Shown: positions 45,165 through 55,189, numbered from the stretch's first letter. The stretch: DNA of 64,000 nt from Diaphorobacter aerolatus (GCF_014489535.1 NZ_CP060783.1:1302001-1366000), one strand, 5' to 3'. Notes: generated by a model not told the origin, from the sequence alone. Numbers and translations: made by a program.

Positions 45165-45543
45165 GCAGGGTATTCGCCGCCTTCGACAGGTCAAAAAGGC
45201 AACGCGCACAAGCCCACACATGTGCAAGCCTCTTTCATCCCATTTGCATTTGATTATTCAGACACGCTTGAATAATCGCAATTCAATATTCACAAAATGA
45301 GCCAATTCAATTGAAGGCGCTCAATTCAATTGAATATCAATAGCGGTGACCGAGGTTATTCGTAGCAACCAATGATTTTTCGCAATCAGTAGATTCGCAA
45401 CAGTTAATAACAATAGAATTATTTATTGATGCACAAATCAAAATTTATTTGATTTAACGCATGGAAATCATGTATTTCCAGACTCTACTGAAAACGCATG
45501 ATCAATAGTAAGTGAGACGATATTTTATTGATAGACATTTATT
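45165..45543. promoter_or_regulatory. AT-rich upstream region with two TTCAATTGAA palindromes
   Basis: From about 45240 the DNA is much AT-richer than the rest of the window. TTCAATTGAA occurs at 45306-45315 and 45325-45334, 19 bp apart and within a longer repeated word. The region holds no gene. It is the 5' region of the IPTL-CTERM protein gene and looks like an acquired or silenced (H-NS-like) promoter with a candidate operator. Confidence 0.55.
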
Positions 45544-46997
45544 ATGAAAACAACAGCCAGTTTAGCGATATCCGCCATGCTCGCCATCTCCTTGTTGCAG
45601 GCCGCGCGCGCAGACACGCCATTGCCGACACTTACCTGCAACCCCTTCAGTACCACCCCGGGAGTAATCTACCCTTCGCATTTCGGCGATGTGATGAATA
45701 CCTCCCCTGCCACTTATAAATATTGGAGTGCGGGTACGCAATTTTTGAGCACGCCAACCGATCACACGATAGGGATGCTGACGCCGCAAAGCCCTCTGGC
45801 TACAACGCGCCTCCCACGGTTCCCGCACTGGCAAGCGGTTGGCTTGCGCAAGACGGCCCCCGCCTGGTTCCTCTTCCGAGTAACACCATCGTTGGATGGA
45901 ACGGAACAGACAAGCCGAACATGAATCCCAACGTCATGTATTTTTTCCGGTATCGCTTCATGATGGACCCGCAGGCAGATGCCTCCCGGTTCAGCCTGAT
46001 GTTCGGAGATCTGCAGGCCGACGATGCATTGAAGGGTGTCTACCTGAATGGGAAATTGGTGCGGACGACAGCCGTGCCGGCCAACCCGGAGGAAAAACTG
46101 ACTGACTCACGCCTGTTTGCTTCGGGAGGAGCGCAATTCAAACCCGGCGAAAATGAAATGATATTTGCCGTGTTGAATATCGGTGACATCACCAAGCCGC
46201 CGCTTTACGTGGATGCGCATGGCCATCAACCCAGCATGGTTGCACTGCACCTTGCAGCTCCTATAGGAGGCCAATGTGCCCCGCAACCCACGATTTCGAC
46301 GCCCGTTATTCCCGCAGGTGTGCTGACGGCTACAACACCGATGGCATATAGCGGCAGCCTGACGAATTGGGGCCACTCGACGGTGGCGCAGATTCGCACG
46401 CTCAACACCGCAACGAATATCATTTACGGGCCTTTTTATGCCCGATAGATCCGGCGACCGGGACCTATTCCCTGTCCAACGCCCCGCCATTCCCGGTGGG
46501 TGACTACATCATGGTTGGAGAGCTCAATGTCGATACTTCTCCAATGGCACGGACATATTGTTCGCGCAGTCGGACATAGGCAGTTTTTCCGTCACCGGAC
46601 TCACCCTGAACCAGGCGACCAACGTGGATTCGCGTACGAAACCGAATTTCACCGGAACGGTTCCGAGCCGGGGAACGGCAACCACCGTCAGCGTGACCGC
46701 GACAAGGGCCAACGATCCCAAGACCTACGGACCCTACACGGCCACGATTCAAGCCGATGGCTCCTATCGCGTAGAGCCCGACCTGCTTCCACCGGGGACT
46801 ACACGGTCACCGCCACCGTCGTCGGGGCAGCGGATCTGAAGACAACCACCAGTTTCAAGGTGACGGCACCGGCGGACGTGCCCGTGACGGAATCCGTCAC
46901 TCCGGTTCCGAGCCTGGGGGAGTGGGCGCTGCTATGGTTGACCGCGCTGCTCGGAGCGTTTGGATATCTTGGGATGCGAAAGACACGCGTTCGCTGA
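45544..46997 (+). CDS. Secreted repeat-poor surface protein with IPTL-CTERM sorting signal, four frameshifts
   Basis: An exported protein of about 485 residues. It starts MKTTASLAISAMLAISLLQAARAD (signal peptide) and ends VPSLGEWALLWLTALLGAFG...RKTRVR, an IPTL-CTERM tail: short motif, transmembrane helix, basic end, recognised by an exosortase. Between them lies a beta-rich middle with Ig-like patterns (TVSVTATRANDPKTYGPYTA, YTVTATVVGAADLKTTTSF). Single-base losses at 45772-45774, 46441-46443, 46541-46542 and 46794-46797 split it, but each part joins smoothly. No exosortase is in the window. Function probably in surface or biofilm structures. Confidence 0.72.
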
Positions 46998-47087
46998 ACC
47001 CAACAAACCCGCCATGGCATGGGATCGAAGGGGCCGATGAGGCCCTCTCAATCCATGCCACGCGCGTTGGATCGCAGCGTTTGCCGC

Positions 47088-48335
47088 CTATTTCACCGGG
47101 GCCGGTGAAAACGTGCCAGCCCACTTCCATGTGGCAAACGCACACCAGACAAGGCCGACCACGGCAAGGCTGCCGCCCACGGTTCCCAGATGCTGCAGTC
47201 CGGCATGTGTGCCGACCTGGCTGCCCAGTAGCGCGCCCGCTCCGATGCCGATATTGAAGATGCCCGAAAACAGCGACATGCCGACGTCGGTCGCATCGGA
47301 TGCCAGACGCAATACCTTCGCCTGCAGCGGCAGCACCATGCAAAGTATCGCCACGCCCCAGATCGAACACACCACGTACAAAGCCAGCGGCGACTGTGTG
47401 CTCGGCAGCAGCAGCCACAGGCAGGCTGTCACCGTCGCGAGGCCGAGCAGCAGAAAGGCACGCGGCCAGCGCAGGCCAAAAGCGCTGAAGCAGATACTGC
47501 CGACAATGCCCATGCCGCCGTACAGCAGCAACACCCAGGTGGTGACTTGATTGCTCAGCCCTGCCACATGCTGGATCAAGGGTTCGATGTAGCTGTAGAC
47601 GGTGAACTGCGCGGTCACCATCACGATCAGCAGGGCATAGGTCGCCACCAGTGCGGGGCGCTTGAACAGCATCGGAATGCTGCTTGCCGAGCCCGCGTTT
47701 TCGCTGGGCAGGGATGGCAGCAGACGCCAGAGCGTCAGCATCACGACGAACGCTACGAAACCGATGGCGCCAAAGGTCGTGCGCCAGCCCAGCGCTTCGC
47801 CGACGATGCGGCCGAGCGGAATGCCAAGCACCATCGCGAGTGTCGTGCCGGTCGCGAGCAGCCCGAGCGCCTGCGCCTTCTTGCCCTCGGGCGCGACGCG
47901 CACCGCCAGCGCGGCGGTGATCGACCAGAACACCGCGTGCGCCAGCGCGATGCCGATGCGGCTGATCATCAGCGTCGCGTAACTCCACGCAAAGGCAGAA
48001 AGCACATGGCTTGCGATGAACAGCGCAAACACACCCATGAGCAATCGACGACGTTCGAGGTGGCTGGTCGCCAGCATCATCGGCAGCGACGTGAGCGCCA
48101 CCACCCACGCATAGATGGTGAGCATCAGGCCGATCTGCTCGGTGCGCATGCCGAAACTGCCGCCGATGTCGCTGAGCAGCCCCACGGGGACGAACTCCGT
48201 GGTGTTGAAGACAAACGCGGCCAGCGCCAGCGCGATCACGCTCATCCAGGCCTGCCGCGATGAACGCGAGTCAGGCGTCGGCAGGGAGCGGGAATGGGCA
48301 GCGATGGATTCGGACACGGGCGGACTCAAGGACAT
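47088..48335 (-). CDS. sotB: MFS sugar efflux transporter, SotB type
   Basis: A 415-residue, 12-helix major facilitator transporter. [40 protein letters not shown] and [25 protein letters not shown] are the SotB pattern (arabinose/sugar exporter). ATG 48335 is chosen because the family N-terminus follows; the frame extends further upstream without homology. The gene is intact. Broad sugar or drug efflux is possible; the true substrate is unknown. Confidence 0.85.
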   Translation of the reverse strand: MSLSPPVSESIAAHSRSLPTPDSRSSRQAWMSVIALALAAFVFNTTEFVPVGLLSDIGGSFGMRTEQIGLMLTIYAWVVALTSLPMMLATSHLERRRLLMGVFALFIASHVLSAFAWSYATLMISRIGIALAHAVFWSITAALAVRVAPEGKKAQALGLLATGTTLAMVLGIPLGRIVGEALGWRTTFGAIGFVAFVVMLTLWRLLPSLPSENAGSASSIPMLFKRPALVATYALLIVMVTAQFTVYSYIEPLIQHVAGLSNQVTTWVLLLYGGMGIVGSICFSAFGLRWPRAFLLLGLATVTACLWLLLPSTQSPLALYVVCSIWGVAILCMVLPLQAKVLRLASDATDVGMSLFSGIFNIGIGAGALLGSQVGTHAGLQHLGTVGGSLAVVGLVWCAFATWKWAGTFSPAPVK

Positions 48336-48506
48336 GGGCAGACAAAAATATCGGGCATCTGCAGATCGGCCGAGCCGATGCTGCGATGCAACATTTATTG
48401 TCGGACGATTTGCCAGCAACCGCCCATCAGGCGCGAGATGTCCCCACTCCGCAGTGAGGTCACAGCGCCGTCATCATTGCTCCCGCGCGCAGGCTGTGCT
48501 TCGGGG

Positions 48507-49169
48507 TCAGTCTTGCGCTTGCGGATAGTGACAGACCGCCTCGATGTTGTGCCCATCGGGATCGAGCACAAAAGCGCCGTAGTAATCGGGGTGGTATTGG
48601 GCCTCAGGCCCGGCGCACCGTTGTCGCGCCCGCCCGCAGCCATTGCGGCCTTGTAGAACGCATCCACCTGCGCGCGGCTTCTGGCCCGAAAGGCCACGTG
48701 AATGGGTGGCTGATTCGGACTGCCCCGGCTAGGGCCTGTTCACCCAACCCACGGGGTCGCGCAAGCCAGGCAGGGCCGCTCATGCTAGGCGCGTGACGCC
48801 GCGCGGGTAGGCACCCGCGCAAGGAACGCAACACCGCAGGGGCGGCCCTGCCTGGCTTGCCCGAAGGGTTGTGCAGTCTTGGGCGGTCTGCGGCGTTGCA
48901 GTCTCTCGCAAGGTACCTACCTTGCTTCGAGCCTGCGCCTTGCATCCCATCCCAAGACTGCACAACGCGATCCCCGTGCGTTGGGTGAACAGGCCCTAGT
49001 CCAGAAATCATGCTTGGGCGCCTCACCGAATCCTGCCGTATCGGTGTGGCCGGTTTTGAGCCGCAGAGAGCTGCTTCAGCATCGCATAGCCCAGCGGTTC
49101 GAGCGCCTGCTCGTAGAACGCAAGGGACTTGGCAAAGTCGGAAACCATCACTCCGGTGTGATCGATCAT
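48507..49169 (-). pseudogene. VOC-family (glyoxalase-like) protein gene split by a small mobile element
   Basis: Reading from ATG 49169 (MIDHTGVMVSDFAKSLAFYE) the VOC fold proceeds to EAPKHDFWT, is interrupted by a 267-bp insertion, and resumes SRGSPNQPPIHVAFRARSRAQVDAFYKAA to VLDPDGHNIEAVCHYPQ. Removing the insertion plus one CTA copy rejoins the frame exactly. Two other indels are present: an extra T in the run 49054-49057, the only insertion seen, and a missing base at 48599-48601. About 130 residues, as expected for the family. The function was probably metal-dependent lyase or dioxygenase-like, now lost. Confidence 0.8.
48732..48998. mobile_element. 267-bp MITE-like element with terminal inverted repeats and internal hairpins
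   Basis: Ends GGGCCTGTTCACCCAAC and GTTGGGTGAACAGGCCC are perfect 17-bp inverted repeats, extending to about 30 bp with one mismatch and one gap (CCACGGGG/GCACGGGG). A CTA target duplication flanks it. Inside, GCAAGCCAGGCAGGGCCG (48761-48778) pairs with CGGCCCTGCCTGGCTTGC (48843-48860), and TTGTGCAGTCTTGGG (48869) pairs with CCCAAGACTGCACAA (48951). No transposase is encoded, so it must be moved in trans. Confidence 0.85.
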
Positions 49170-49300
49170 GAGTCGCTCCTATGGGCTAATCGGATGACTG
49201 TAAAAAAACCCAGTCACCGCGTATGCAGGACGGGATCCATTCCGTCCATTCATCGATTGCCAATTAACAATCGACAAACTTTGTACCTTCTGATTCAACT

Positions 49301-49420
49301 ATGAAGAATTGGCAAAACCTGACAAAGAAACTCAAAGGGGTCAACGAAAATGCCTCTCAGGACGTCGTACATGCAGCAGACGCTGTGGCAGCAACCGATC
49401 AATGTGCAGCGTCATCATGA
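49301..49420 (+). CDS. Possible 39-residue small protein
   Basis: MKNWQNLTKKLKGVNENASQ begins at ATG 49301 and ends with CAASS. Helical and polar, but with no recognisable family and no clear ribosome site. It sits in the otherwise gene-free, AT-richer stretch 49170-49484, which also holds an inverted repeat TCGATTG / CAATCGA at 49253-49274. Could be chance. Confidence 0.25.
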   Translation: MKNWQNLTKKLKGVNENASQDVVHAADAVAATDQCAASS

Positions 49421-49484
49421 TCGTCATTTTCACCCCGCTGCTCGGCAACACGACGACCAGCATTCACACAAGGGAGACTCCTAC

Positions 49485-50156
49485 ATGCTTAGCTCCACTT
49501 TCAGCAAGATCGCCATTGCGGGCGCGCTGGCGGCCACGATGGTTGGCTGCGTTGCCATGGATGATCCGTACTATCAGGGCGGCTACCAAGGTGGTTATGG
49601 CGGCGGTTATGCCACCACCACCTACAGCAGCTACCCGGCCTGGCAAGGCCCGGGCTACTACTACGATGGCGGCTACTACCAGACCAACCCCGGCGTCAGC
49701 GGCGCGATCTTCATCCGCAATCAGGATGACTGGCGCTCGCGCGACAACGATCGCCGCCGCGACTGGGAGCGTCGTCATGACAACGACCGCCGAGAGGCCG
49801 ACCGCCGCCGTGACGAACAGCGCCGCGATGCCGACCGTCGCCGTGAGATGGAACGCCGCGAGATGGAACGCCGTGAGGCTGACCGCCGCCGCGATGATCA
49901 ACGTCGCGACTGGGGCAATAACAACAACCGGCCACCACCACCCGTGTATCAGCAAAACCAGAACCCCGAGGCGCAGCGCGACTTCAATCGCAGCGAACGC
50001 ATCCTGCGCCAGCAGGAAAACCGCCAGTTGCGTGATCCCGATCCGCGCGTGAACCGCGAACGTGCCGAGATCTTCGAGCGCCAACGCCAGCAACGCGAAG
50101 ACGCCAACCGCAAGAACCAGAACCCCTGGGGAACCGGCAATAGCCCCGGAAACTGA
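49485..50156 (+). CDS. Predicted lipoprotein with Arg/Asp-rich repeats
   Basis: A 223-residue protein. AGGGAG precedes ATG 49485. The lipobox is AATMVGC; a Gly/Tyr-rich segment (YYQGGYQGGYGGGYATTTY) follows, then a long charged stretch built on RRRD/DRR units around residues 88-150 (DRRREMERREMERREADRRR). The C-terminus is Asn/Arg-rich. The charged stretch is likely an extended helix. Function unknown; cell envelope location is inferred from the lipobox. Confidence 0.6.
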   Translation: MLSSTFSKIAIAGALAATMVGCVAMDDPYYQGGYQGGYGGGYATTTYSSYPAWQGPGYYYDGGYYQTNPGVSGAIFIRNQDDWRSRDNDRRRDWERRHDNDRREADRRRDEQRRDADRRREMERREMERREADRRRDDQRRDWGNNNNRPPPPVYQQNQNPEAQRDFNRSERILRQQENRQLRDPDPRVNRERAEIFERQRQQREDANRKNQNPWGTGNSPGN

Positions 50157-50231
50157 TCGCGGCGAGAATGATGCTCTGTCGGGCAAGGTGTAATGCCTTG
50201 CTCGCCCGCTCGCTCAATTCACCTTCGCATC

Positions 50232-50944
50232 ATGATTCCTGATCGCAACGCCCTTGAATCCCCAGGCCGCTCGCTGCGGCTTGGCTGTTTGCTTTCCTTG
50301 TGCATGCTGGCCGCAGGGTTCGCGTCGCCCGCCAGCGCGCAGGTGATTCGCTGCACCGATCCGGCCACCGGCAAGGTCAGCTATACCGATGGCAAATGCG
50401 CAAGCGGTACCAGCGCGCAGGAGATCGAGGCACGCAAGTCGCCCGATGAAATCAAGGCCGAACGTGAACAGGCCGCACTGGCGCGGGACCGCATGCGCGA
50501 ACGCCAGCAGCAGGACGCCAAACAGCGCCAGCAGAGTGCCGTCGAGCAGCGCCGCGAGCAGGAAGGCCGCAACCAGACCCAGCAGGCCGCATCCAACAAT
50601 CCGGCCGATTCACAGGCCTGCGCGCAGGCACGGCGCCATCTCTCGGAAGTGCAATCCACGCTCGGCCAGGGCATGTATGACGAACCGCAGCGCCTGTCCG
50701 AGGCCCAGCGCGGCGCCGAACAGGCCTGCCTCACGCCCGACGAATGGGTGCGCACCCAGCGCGACGCGCAGTACAACAATAACGCCAACAACAACTACTA
50801 CCCGAGCTATCCCTACGTGGTGCGGCCACCGCATGTCGTGCGTCCCCCGCCAAACCGCCCCAGCCCGATCCCAGGCCACCGGCGTTCACGAACTGCAACG
50901 TGTTCCGCTGCACTGACGCCAGGGGCAACGTCTATCCGCGCTGA
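50232..50944 (+). CDS. DUF4124 domain protein, frameshifted at the C-terminus
   Basis: An exported protein of about 236 residues. Signal peptide MIPDRNALESPGRSLRLGCL...SAQV, then the DUF4124 domain VIRCTDPATGKVSYTDGKC. A Gln/Arg/Glu-rich coiled coil follows (AREQAALARDRMRERQQQD-like), and a Tyr/Pro/Asn-rich tail. One base is missing in the C run at 50870-50872; restored, the end reads NCNVFRCTDARGNVYPR, a second DUF4124-like Cys pair. Convergent with the epimerase gene, overlapping it by 13 bases. Function unknown. Confidence 0.72.
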
Positions 50945-51830
50945 CCGGCGCTCAGGCCCTGGACGACGGTGGGAAATTGAAGCCGCACGCGCAATTCCTC
51001 GCGCATGCGCCGCGTGTCGAGGCGACGTGATTCGCTCATGAAGCTCAGCAGGGTGACCGGCAACTGATCCCGCGCGGCGTCGCGCGGCACACGCGGCGGG
51101 CGCGGCAGGCCGAACAGATCGGCGGCCAGATCAAAGTAGTCGCCCATCTTCATCTCGGTCTCGTCGCTCACGTTGTAGACACGCTGGGCGCGACCTCGCC
51201 AGATTGCCGCGAGACAAGCACGCGCGAGATCGTCAGCCTGAATATGGTTGGTATGCACGTCGTCCTGCGCGGCCAGTACCGGCGTGCCGCGCTGCAATCT
51301 CGCAACCGGCGTGCCGTTCGGACGATCCAGGCCATAGATGCCGGGAACGCGCACGATGCTGGCGCGCACGCCGGCGCGACCCAGATGGCGGATTGCACGC
51401 TCGGCATTCACGCGGCGGTGCGCACGGGGGTGGCGGGCGCTGTGGCCCTCGTTTCATGCACCCTTTCGCCGCTGCAATCGCCATACACACCGGTGGTGGA
51501 CGCATAGACCAGCGCGCCGGGCAAGGAACGCAAACGCAGCGCGCGTGACAGGTTTTCGGCCCGCACGTCGCGCCACCACTGCGCTCCGGTCTCCCCTTCG
51601 CCGGGCGGCGGCGCGAGATACAGCACGCGCTGAAACACGCCCGCGAGCCGACCCAGCGAAGCCCGGTCGTCCAGATTGCCGAGCAGCGGCCGCACGCCAG
51701 CCGCGCGCAACTGCGGCGCGCGCGAAGGCGAGGAAGTGAGCGCCGAAACCGAAACCCGCGCGGCATCCGCACGCAATTGCCTTGCGGCGCGCATTCCCAC
51801 ATCGCCACAGCCGACGATCAACACGCGCAT
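50932..51830 (-). CDS. NAD-dependent epimerase/dehydratase family protein (extended SDR), frameshifted
   Basis: A protein of about 299 residues starting MRVLIVGCGDVGMRAARQL; GCGDVG is the nucleotide motif, followed by YASTTGVYGD with the catalytic Tyr region. A base is missing near 51414, between PVRTAR and VNAERAIRHLGRAG. The second half shows VRVPGIYG, HTNHIQADDLARACLAAI and VYNVSDETEMKMGDYF, typical of YeeZ-like atypical SDRs. Some of these lack classical epimerase activity. Role unknown. Confidence 0.8.
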
Positions 51831-52005
51831 GCGGCGAAAGCGGGCCGGAAGCGCTCCAAGGGGACTTTGGTTTGAGGGCAAAATCAAGACTTTCCCGAAG
51901 CATTCTGCCGCCGGATCGACAACCACATGATCGATCCCGGGCAATCAGCGCTCCGTGCAGAATGACAGAGTGAATACAAGAAAGAATTCCAAGGATACCC
52001 GCAAC

Positions 52006-53070
52006 ATGACGAGCGAGCAGACCACCACCGCTGCCACCTTCACCATCAGCGTGCAGCCGAGCGGCCGGATTTTCACAGCGCAAGACGACGAGACCATCCT
52101 CACCGCCGCGATCCGCAGCGGCGTCGGCCTTCCCTACAGTTGCAAGGACGGCTCCTGCGGCTCCTGCAAGTGCAAGAAACTCAGCGGTTCGGTGGTGCAC
52201 AAGGAACACGCGGAAAAGGCGCTTTCAGCGGCAGAGGAAGAAGCGGGCTTCGTGCTCACCTGCAGCGCCCGCGCGCTGACCGACGTGGTGCTCGAATCCC
52301 GCCAGGTCACGGACGAGAGCGCATATCCCGTCAAGAAGCTGCCGGTGCGCGTGTCCTCGCTCACGCGCGCGTCGCACGACGTCATGCAGGTCAAGCTGCA
52401 ATTGCCCGCAGCCGATCACTTCAAATACCACGCGGGCCAGTACATCGAATTCATCCTGCGCGATGGTGCCCGCCGTGCGTACTCGATGGCCACCGCGCCG
52501 CACTTTCAGGAACAGGCTCCGGGCGTGGAACTGCACATCCGCCACATGTCGGGCGGCAAATTCACCGATCATGTCTTCGGTGCCATGAAGGAGCGCGACA
52601 TCCTGCGCGTGGAGGGCCCGTTCGGCAGCTTCTTCCTGCGCGAAGATTCGGACAAGCCGATCATCCTGCTGGCCTCAGGCACGGGCTTCGCGCCCGTCAA
52701 GGCGCTGATCGAGCACATGCTGCACAAGGGCGTGACGCGCCCCGTCGCGCTGTACTGGGGTGGCCGCCGACCGGCCGATCTGTACATGGACGCATGGATA
52801 CGGGAGCGCGCAGCCGACATGCCGAACCTGAGCTACGTGCCGGTGATCTCCAACGCCCTGCCCGAAGACCAATGGAGCGGCCGCACCGGCTTCGTGCACA
52901 AGGCGGTATTGGAAGACTTCGCCGATCTTTCCGGCTACCAGGTCTATGCCTGCGGCGCTCCCATCGTGGTCGATTCGGCACGCAGCGAATACATCGGCGA
53001 GCGCGGGCTCCCGCAGGAAGAATTCTTCGCCGATTCATTCACATCCGAGGCGGACAAGCACGCCGCCTGA
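52006..53070 (+). CDS. 2Fe-2S ferredoxin-NAD(P)H oxidoreductase (CDP-6-deoxy-3,4-glucoseen reductase-like)
   Basis: A 354-residue one-component reductase. The N-terminal plant-type ferredoxin has SCKDGSCGSCKCKKL (C-x4-C-x2-C) and a fourth Cys in FVLTCSA. The flavin domain has RAYSMAT; the NAD domain has LLASGTGFAPVKALIEH and ACGAPIVVDSAR. AAGGAT precedes ATG 52006. Such proteins pass electrons from NAD(P)H to an oxygenase or dehydrase partner that is not obvious here. Confidence 0.85.
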   Translation: MTSEQTTTAATFTISVQPSGRIFTAQDDETILTAAIRSGVGLPYSCKDGSCGSCKCKKLSGSVVHKEHAEKALSAAEEEAGFVLTCSARALTDVVLESRQVTDESAYPVKKLPVRVSSLTRASHDVMQVKLQLPAADHFKYHAGQYIEFILRDGARRAYSMATAPHFQEQAPGVELHIRHMSGGKFTDHVFGAMKERDILRVEGPFGSFFLREDSDKPIILLASGTGFAPVKALIEHMLHKGVTRPVALYWGGRRPADLYMDAWIRERAADMPNLSYVPVISNALPEDQWSGRTGFVHKAVLEDFADLSGYQVYACGAPIVVDSARSEYIGERGLPQEEFFADSFTSEADKHAA

Positions 53071-53080
53071 CGGCTGGCCC

Positions 53081-53431
53081 TTAAGCGATCAGCTCACGGC
53101 AGAGCCCGGCGCAATGCCGGCAGCTTTCGGCGCAATCCTGGCAATGATCGGCCTCGTGCTTTTCACACTCGGTGGCGCAGGCCTCGCAAATGCGGGCGCA
53201 CAGTTCGCAGATCGGCGACACATGCGTGCTGTCACGCGCCATGGCGGCAGCGGCCAGACGGCACACCTCGGCGCATTCCACGTCTTGCGCCACGCAATTG
53301 AGCATATGCTCCGCGTGCACGTCGCGCAGACACGCAGCAGCGCAAAAGTCGCACAGCAGGGCCGCGCGCGAACAGGCAGCTATGCACTCCCAATAGCGGG
53401 ATTCGGACAGAGAAGTGGGCGCGTCAAGCAT
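53081..53431 (-). CDS. Cys-rich four-helix-bundle copper-binding protein (Csp3/DUF326-like)
   Basis: A 116-residue cytosolic protein with 18 Cys residues arranged mostly as CxxxC or CxxC along helices (WECIAACSRAALLCDFCAAAC, CELCARICEACATECEKHE, CQDCAESCRHCAGLC). This matches copper storage proteins that line the bundle core with Cys to bind many Cu(I) ions. The start at 53431 excludes an unrelated upstream extension. No signal peptide, so the cytosolic Csp3 type is favoured. Confidence 0.85.
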   Translation of the reverse strand: MLDAPTSLSESRYWECIAACSRAALLCDFCAAACLRDVHAEHMLNCVAQDVECAEVCRLAAAAMARDSTHVSPICELCARICEACATECEKHEADHCQDCAESCRHCAGLCRELIA

Positions 53432-53610
53432 GTGGCTCCTTTCCGCTGATGGCAGCGAGGCTGGCAAGAAACACACCGCGTGCCAGCAGCGCAGTTCCCT
53501 TTATAGGAAAACCCGTCGACACCATTCTGTAGGACTTGACTGCAATCTGCGCAGGAAAGTCGCACGCACCGCCCGACATTCGTCAGAATTTTCAGCACAA
53601 TACAGTCCCT

Positions 53611-54590
53611 ATGAACCGCAGAAACCTATTTCTTACGACTACAGCCGCCGTGATGGCCCTGTCAGCCCCGTTGGCCGTGAACGCACAGCAGCAGGACACT
53701 CCGATTCGCCTGGTGGTCCCCTATGCGCCCGGCGGGCCGCTTGACACCACCTCGCGCATCCTCGCCGAGCGCGTTCGTGACACCTTGGGGTGGTGGTCAT
53801 CGACAACAAGGCGGGTGCCGGGGGCAACATCGGTGCCGACATCGTCGCCAAGGCGGCGCACGACGGCCAGACCATCGGCCTCGCAGCCACTGCAACGCAC
53901 GCCGTCAATCCCTGGCTGTTCTCGAAAATGCCCTACGACGCGGACAAGGACTTCGCGGGCATCACCCAGATGGTTCGCGTGCCCAACGTGCTCGTGATGA
54001 ACGCCGCACGCGCCGAAAAGCTCGGCATCCATACCGTGGACGACCTGATCAAGTATGCGAAGAACAATCCCGCCAAGCTCAACTACGGCAGTGGCGGCAA
54101 CGGCAGCGCGGGCCACCTCGCGGGCGAATTGCTCAAGCAGCGCGCCGGCATCTACGCCCTGCACATTCCCTACCGCGGTGCCAATCCCGCGCAGCTTGCG
54201 CTGCTGGCGGGCGAGGTCGATTTCAACATCGACAACCTGGCCGCCGCCGCTCCGAACATCAAGGCAGGCAAGCTCAAGGCCTTGGCCGTGACCTCGCTCG
54301 ACGAATCGCCCATGCTGCCCGGTGTGCCGCCACTCTCGAAAACCTACAAGGGATTCGCCATCGATACCTGGTGGGGCCTGGTCGCTCCCGCAGGCACGCC
54401 GAAGGACGTGATCGCCAAGCTCAACAAGGCCTTCACCGAGGCCCTCAAATCACCCGAGACCAAGACCAAATTCGCCACCATGATGGCCGAACCCGTGCCC
54501 ACCACGCCGGAACAGTTCGACCAGTTCATGGCAGCCGAACGCGCGAAGTATCAGAAGCTGGTGAAGGCGTCGGGCGCGAAGGTGGATTGA
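53611..54590 (+). CDS. Bug-family tripartite tricarboxylate receptor protein (second), frameshifted
   Basis: A periplasmic binding protein of about 326 residues. Signal MNRRNLFLTTTAAVMALSAP precedes RLVVPYAPGGPLDTTSRILAE. One G is missing at 53787-53790; restored, RDTLG continues VVVIDNKAGAGGNIGADIVAK. HIPYRGANPAQLALLAGEVDFNIDNLAAA is the ligand-site region. Only about 325 residues and no TctAB partner: a stand-alone Bug receptor. Ligand unknown. Confidence 0.85.
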
Positions 54591-54667
54591 GCAAACCCCG
54601 CCCTGCCGCTTCACTCACCCGGCGCGTAAAGCACCTGAGGCCGCAAGGCCCTGGTTGAGGTTCAGTC

Positions 54668-55173
54668 TCAGCGCAGGCACCATTCCTCAGCCGGTGCCTT
54701 GCGTTCAATGCGCTGCCCGGAAATCAGGGCGCGCTGACTTTCGGTGAGCTGCGTCAGCACCTGCTCCCGAGCAACTCTGCCATCGGCAGCAGCACGAATG
54801 CGCGCTCCTGCCAGCGCGGATGCGGCAGCGTGAGTCTCTCGGTATTCATTTGCAGATCGTCAAAGCGCACGATGTCTAGATCGAGCGTGCGCGGGGCGTT
54901 GCGATAGGGGCGTTCGCGGCCTGCGGCCTGTTCGATGGCTTGCAGGCCATCCAGCAATTGCAGCGGCGTCAGCGCGGTTTCGATCTGCGCGATGGCGTTC
55001 AGGTAGTCAGGGCCGCCAGCGTCGACGGGCGCGCTGCCGTAGAGCGATGAGACGCGAACGACGCGCGTCTGCGCAAGCGCAGCGATGCCTTGCACCGCCT
55101 CGCGCAGCGCGGCGCGGGCATCGCCAAGATTGGCGCCGAGGCCGATCCAGGCGGTGTGTTTCTCAACGCTCAT
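54668..55173 (-). CDS. folK: 2-amino-4-hydroxy-6-hydroxymethyldihydropteridine pyrophosphokinase, frameshifted
   Basis: HPPK of folate synthesis, about 168 residues. It starts [20 protein letters not shown] and has [23 protein letters not shown], then [13 protein letters not shown] and [20 protein letters not shown], the complete HPPK signature. One base is missing at 54766-54768, so the frame as given stops early; restored, it reads [19 protein letters not shown] to TGA at 54668. It lies 16 bases after pcnB in one transcript, as in other Burkholderiales. An essential gene, so the indel is almost surely an error. Confidence 0.88.
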
Positions 55174-55189
55174 GGCGCGATCCTGGCTC

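Noticed and set aside
48604-49026. - strand open frame through the MITE
   Set aside because: It arises from reading across the insertion; the true VOC frames lie on either side and rejoin when the element is removed.
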